Source of the DNA: Chlorobiota bacterium
GTDB taxonomy: Bacteria; Bacteroidota; Chlorobiia; Chlorobiales; Chlorobiaceae
DNA length: 64,000 nucleotides
NCBI GenBank assembly: GCA_016866305.1
Contig: VGMX01000006.1
Coordinates: 1-64,000, forward strand
Direction: 5' to 3'
Shown here: positions 61,010-64,000 of the stretch, piece after piece
Layout of the letters: the number at the start of each line of letters is the position of its first letter
Position numbering within the stretch: the first letter of the stretch is position 1
Made by a program: the position numbers and the translations under genes
The notes under the pieces: generated by a model
Told to the model about the DNA's origin: nothing
The model's database searches: none
What the model saw: the letters and a program-made list of their open reading frames with translations, nothing else

Positions 61010-61771
61010 TTATGAATTACTGCCGTTTTCTGACGGTTGCTTGACAGTCAGGAACTTGTCCGGATTGCTGTCGTCGAAGAAGTAGGCGGCAGGATTGACT
61101 TTAACGTTGTTCTTGTGAATCTCGTAATGCAGATGCGGCCCGGTCGAAACTCCGGTATTGCCCGAAAAGGCGATGATTTCCCCTCTCCGGACACGCTGGC
61201 CCTGACGCACAAGCGATCTGGAAAGATGGGCATAGACGGTGGTAAACCCGTATCCGTGACTCACGCGCACTTTCTGTCCGTAACTCCGGTCGTAGCCGGA
61301 GAAGGTGACGACTCCATCTCCCGTGACATGCACCTTCGTTCCCTCGGGAGCGGAGAAGTCCGTTCCGGAATGGAATATGACTCGGCTGTATACGGGATGC
61401 AGCCTCATTCCGAAGCCGCTGGTGATTCTTCCGTTGATCGGCTTGATGTTGGGAACGGATGAAAAATAGGGGCGGTTCGTTTCAACGTGCTGGTAGTTTG
61501 CGGTTTCCCCGCTCTCCTCCTGTCGCTCAATCTGCAGGATCAGATGCTCGATCATCTGTTCGGTGGAGGCAAGCAACCCTTCAGCGGAACTCATTTCTTC
61601 CGGCATTTTATCTTCAGCTTCAAGCGTGCGGAAAGCCGGAAGCGCCAGAACCAGCAACAAAACAGAGGTCAGAAGCGCCCGGCAGTTTCTGGCCGGAGCA
61701 CCGGTACCGGCTGCAGCCTGCTGTCTCCTGCTGCAGCCGGCCGGGCTGAAAAACAGTGTTGATAGAAACAT
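61010..61771 (-). CDS. M23 family peptidoglycan endopeptidase
   Basis: A 253-residue LytM/M23 zinc peptidase. The Zn site is in HSGTDFSAPEGTKVHVTGDG (HxxxD) and GPHLHYEIHKN (HxH), both complete. ITSGFGMRLHPVYSRVIFHSGTDF is the usual lead-in. An N-terminal hydrophobic segment (LLTSVLLLVLALPAF, residues about 33-48) anchors or exports it. The preceding helical stretch (about 55-85) may be a coiled coil. ATG 61771; the gene lies 83 bp after polA. Confidence 0.9.
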   Translation of the reverse strand: MFLSTLFFSPAGCSRRQQAAAGTGAPARNCRALLTSVLLLVLALPAFRTLEAEDKMPEEMSSAEGLLASTEQMIEHLILQIERQEESGETANYQHVETNRPYFSSVPNIKPINGRITSGFGMRLHPVYSRVIFHSGTDFSAPEGTKVHVTGDGVVTFSGYDRSYGQKVRVSHGYGFTTVYAHLSRSLVRQGQRVRRGEIIAFSGNTGVSTGPHLHYEIHKNNVKVNPAAYFFDDSNPDKFLTVKQPSENGSNS

Positions 61772-61854
61772 GCAGTGCCGGGTTGGTTGTCAGATCGGGC
61801 AAGATTTTGTTGTCCGAATAATATATAAAAACTTTTTTTTTATAAATCAACGCT

Positions 61855-64000
61855 CTAATGAGCCTCCAGCCAGTTTTTTCCCATGCCGGTATCGACCTCG
61901 ACTGGTACGGTCTGGAGGCCGCAGTAACGGGCTGCGTCGATCATGGAGGCTTCCACGAGATCCTTCAGCTGCTCCTTTTCTCCATCAGGTGTTTCGAACA
62001 GCAGTTCGTCATGCACCTGCAGCAGCATGACCGATTGCATGCCGCTTTTCCTGATTCTTGTGCTGCAGAGGTTCATGGCGTATTTGATGATGTCTGCGGC
62101 GGTTCCCTGGATCGGTGTGTTCATGGCCGCCCTTTCGGCGGCTTTCTGGCGTATGCTGTTGCGGCTGTTCAGATCCGGCATGTAGCGGCGCCGTCCGAGC
62201 AGGGTTGATACATAGCCGTTTTTCCGTCCTTCGGCGATGATCTCCTGCAGCGCCATAAACAGTCCGGGATATTTCGATGTGTATACCTCGATGATCTCCC
62301 TTGCCTCTTTTTGCGGGATGTTCAGCCGTTTTGAGAGTCCGAACGGCTGAATGCCGTAGAGCACCCCGAAATTGACTTCCTTTGCTTTTCTTCGCATGTC
62401 GGGGGTAATATCGGCGGTGCCGAAAATGACCCTTGCGGTTGCGCTGTGGATGTCCTCCCTTCTGCGGAACGCCTCGATGAGATTTTCGTCACCTGAAATC
62501 TCCGCGGCGATGCGGAGCTCAATCTGGGAATAGTCCGCCGAAAGCATGAGGTTTTCCGGGTTCGAGGCGATGAATGCGCGCCGGATCTCCCTGCCCGAGG
62601 GCGTGCGCACAGGAATGTTCTGCAGGTTCGGATTCGACGACGAGAGCCTGCCTGTTGCGGTGATGTGCTGGTTGAACGAGGTGTGCAACTTTCCCGTTCT
62701 CGGATTGATCATTTTCGGCAGGGCGTCGATGTAGGTGGTCTTGAGCTTCTGCAGGCTGCGGTACTCCAGCAGGGCTCCGGCAACCGGGTGCAGCGGAGCA
62801 AGCTCCTCGAGCACCTCCACGTTGGTTGAGAACCCGGTTTTGGTGGCTTTCCGGGTCGGCAGGCCGAGCACGGAAAAGAGTATGTGCGCGAGCTGTTTCG
62901 GGGAATCGAGATTGAAGACCGAGCCGGTCGTTTCGTGGATGCGTTTCCTCAGTTCGTCAATCTGGGCGTTCACCTGCTCCGCTGTTCGGGCCAGATGCGG
63001 TGTATCAATGGAGATGCCGTGGTATTCCATGCATGCGAGCACTTCCACGAGCGGGAATTCAATGGTTCTGCACAGTTCCAGCAGTTCAGGATTTTCCTGC
63101 AGTCTGCTTTCGAATACCTCCTGAAGCCTGAGGGCCACGTCAGCATCCTGGCATGCATAGTCGGTGAGTGCTGCGGGAGGGACTTCGTGAATGGGTATCC
63201 GTTTTTTCCCTTCTCCGGTCAGTTCGTCATAGGTTTTTGTCCTGATCGACAGGTGGCGCTCGGCCAGGTCGTCGAGATTATGCGTTTTTTCCGGATCGAG
63301 CACATAGCTCGCCAGCATGGTGTCGAATCCTGTCGGCGAGAGATTTATACCGTGGTTTTTCAGGACGAGCAGGTCATATTTGAGGTTCTGTCCGGATTTC
63401 CGGATTTCCGGGTTTTCAAGCGCCGGTTTGAGGATGCCGAGCGTTTCGCGCACGTCGAGACCGTCTTTTCCGAAATACACGAACCACGCCTCTTTCGGCT
63501 TGAGGGAAAATGAGATGCCGGCAAGCTCGGCCTGGAATATGTCGAGGCTCGTGGTTTCGGTGTCGATTGCGAAAGCATCGGCGAGTTCGAGTTTTCCGGC
63601 AAGCATCCTGACTTCCTCGATGGTTTCGATCAGGTGATAACTGGCGCCGTCGAGGGGTGAAAGGAGCGGTTTGTCGCATTTCTGTTCCTGCGGTTCTGCC
63701 TCGGGGGTTTCCGTCTGCTGTTCTGCGGCGGTCGTCGTGATGCCCGGAAAGATCACCGGCAGGCGGGCAGCGATTTGTCTGAGCTCGAACTTTTTCAGAA
63801 ACGGCATGATCCTGTCTTGCTCGGGAGTTCTGCATGCAAGGTGTTCCAGCTCAAACTCAAGATCGATATCGGAGTGAATGGTGACCAGTTGCCGGATGAG
63901 GTCGCGTTGCGGACTGAAGGTTTCCAGGCTTGCGCGGGTTTTCGGGGCGAGTTCTCCGATATGCTGGTAGATACTGTCCAGCGAGCCGTATTTCTGGAGC
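61855..64000 (-). CDS. polA: DNA polymerase I (5' part outside window)
   Basis: The track shows 650 residues from an internal Met, but the frame stays open to the right edge: upstream codons read LQKYGSLDSIYQHIGELAPK, the end of the 5'-3' exonuclease domain, so the gene starts beyond 64000. The 3'-5' exonuclease is intact (FAIDTETTSLD, NLKYDLL, DYACQDADVAL). The polymerase core has DYSQIELRIAAEISGD, RRKAKEVNFGVLYGIQPFGL and the palm motif QVHDELLFE. A full PolA is about 900-950 residues; about 715 are visible. Confidence 0.95.
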   Translation of the reverse strand, partial: LQKYGSLDSIYQHIGELAPKTRASLETFSPQRDLIRQLVTIHSDIDLEFELEHLACRTPEQDRIMPFLKKFELRQIAARLPVIFPGITTTAAEQQTETPEAEPQEQKCDKPLLSPLDGASYHLIETIEEVRMLAGKLELADAFAIDTETTSLDIFQAELAGISFSLKPKEAWFVYFGKDGLDVRETLGILKPALENPEIRKSGQNLKYDLLVLKNHGINLSPTGFDTMLASYVLDPEKTHNLDDLAERHLSIRTKTYDELTGEGKKRIPIHEVPPAALTDYACQDADVALRLQEVFESRLQENPELLELCRTIEFPLVEVLACMEYHGISIDTPHLARTAEQVNAQIDELRKRIHETTGSVFNLDSPKQLAHILFSVLGLPTRKATKTGFSTNVEVLEELAPLHPVAGALLEYRSLQKLKTTYIDALPKMINPRTGKLHTSFNQHITATGRLSSSNPNLQNIPVRTPSGREIRRAFIASNPENLMLSADYSQIELRIAAEISGDENLIEAFRRREDIHSATARVIFGTADITPDMRRKAKEVNFGVLYGIQPFGLSKRLNIPQKEAREIIEVYTSKYPGLFMALQEIIAEGRKNGYVSTLLGRRRYMPDLNSRNSIRQKAAERAAMNTPIQGTAADIIKYAMNLCSTRIRKSGMQSVMLLQVHDELLFETPDGEKEQLKDLVEASMIDAARYCGLQTVPVEVDTGMGKNWLEAH

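Noticed and set aside
61824-61844. TATAAAAA/TTTTTATA palindrome between polA and the M23 gene
   Set aside because: The stem is A/T only and likely by chance in an AT-rich gap; too weak to call a terminator.

Overview
The window is a gene-dense stretch of ordinary bacterial chromosome, about 55 protein genes in 64 kb, most likely from a green sulfur bacterium (Chlorobiota). Three things point there. The primary sigma factor is short and lacks region 1.1, as in Bacteroidota/Chlorobiota. The gene set combines a bacillithiol ligase (BshC), pyruvate phosphate dikinase (used next to the reductive TCA cycle), ResB/CcsA cytochrome c maturation, LPS genes (lpxK, an LptF/G permease) and Omp85 proteins. 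The proteins also read like Chlorobium/Chlorobaculum orthologues. Lineage is inferred from sequence pattern only. I see no rRNA, tRNA, CRISPR array, insertion sequence or prophage.

Layout: 0-2 kb cytochrome c maturation (resB-ccsA). 2-7.5 kb, minus strand: patatin/Omp85 protein, surE, bshC. 7.6-14 kb: accD, thyX(-), clpP, valS, rpoD. 14-19 kb, minus strand: M16 protease, LptF/G permease, SAM hydrolase. 19-29 kb, plus strand: uvrB, relA/spoT, lemA with two TPM-domain genes and a small CxxC protein, gcvT, ftsK. 29-32 kb, minus strand: Fe-S genes (NifU-like, mrp) and der. 32-36 kb: translation cluster rplM-rpsI, rpsB-tsf, pyrH, then recX(-). 36.5-41 kb, plus strand: accessory genes (nudix, MFS, CDF, epimerase, a frameshifted GH19-like enzyme). 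41-48 kb, minus strand: uvrA, DUF1003, ppdK. 48-53.3 kb: mixed accessory genes (orphan ABC permease, elbB, a frameshifted lipoprotein, a methyltransferase-like protein, isochorismatase) and the LPS pair lpxK/acyltransferase. 53.5-57.7 kb: purD, a JAMM peptidase, half of carB, trpC. 57.8-64 kb, minus strand: rpe, Omp85, a DUF2795 protein, an M23 peptidase and polA, which runs off the right edge.

Most of this is housekeeping. The most interesting non-coding signal is a nested three-stem RNA structure in the leader of rpsB-tsf, with mutually exclusive alternative pairings, that looks like a ribosomal-protein autoregulatory leader. Other points of interest are a 7-codon leader ORF with its own Shine-Dalgarno directly before rpoD, a carB that stops after its N-terminal half, two accessory genes each broken by one frameshift, a conserved-looking small CxxC protein coupled to a TPM gene, and a repeat/palindrome site upstream of an orphan ABC permease. 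I did not find a clear new defence or mobile system.
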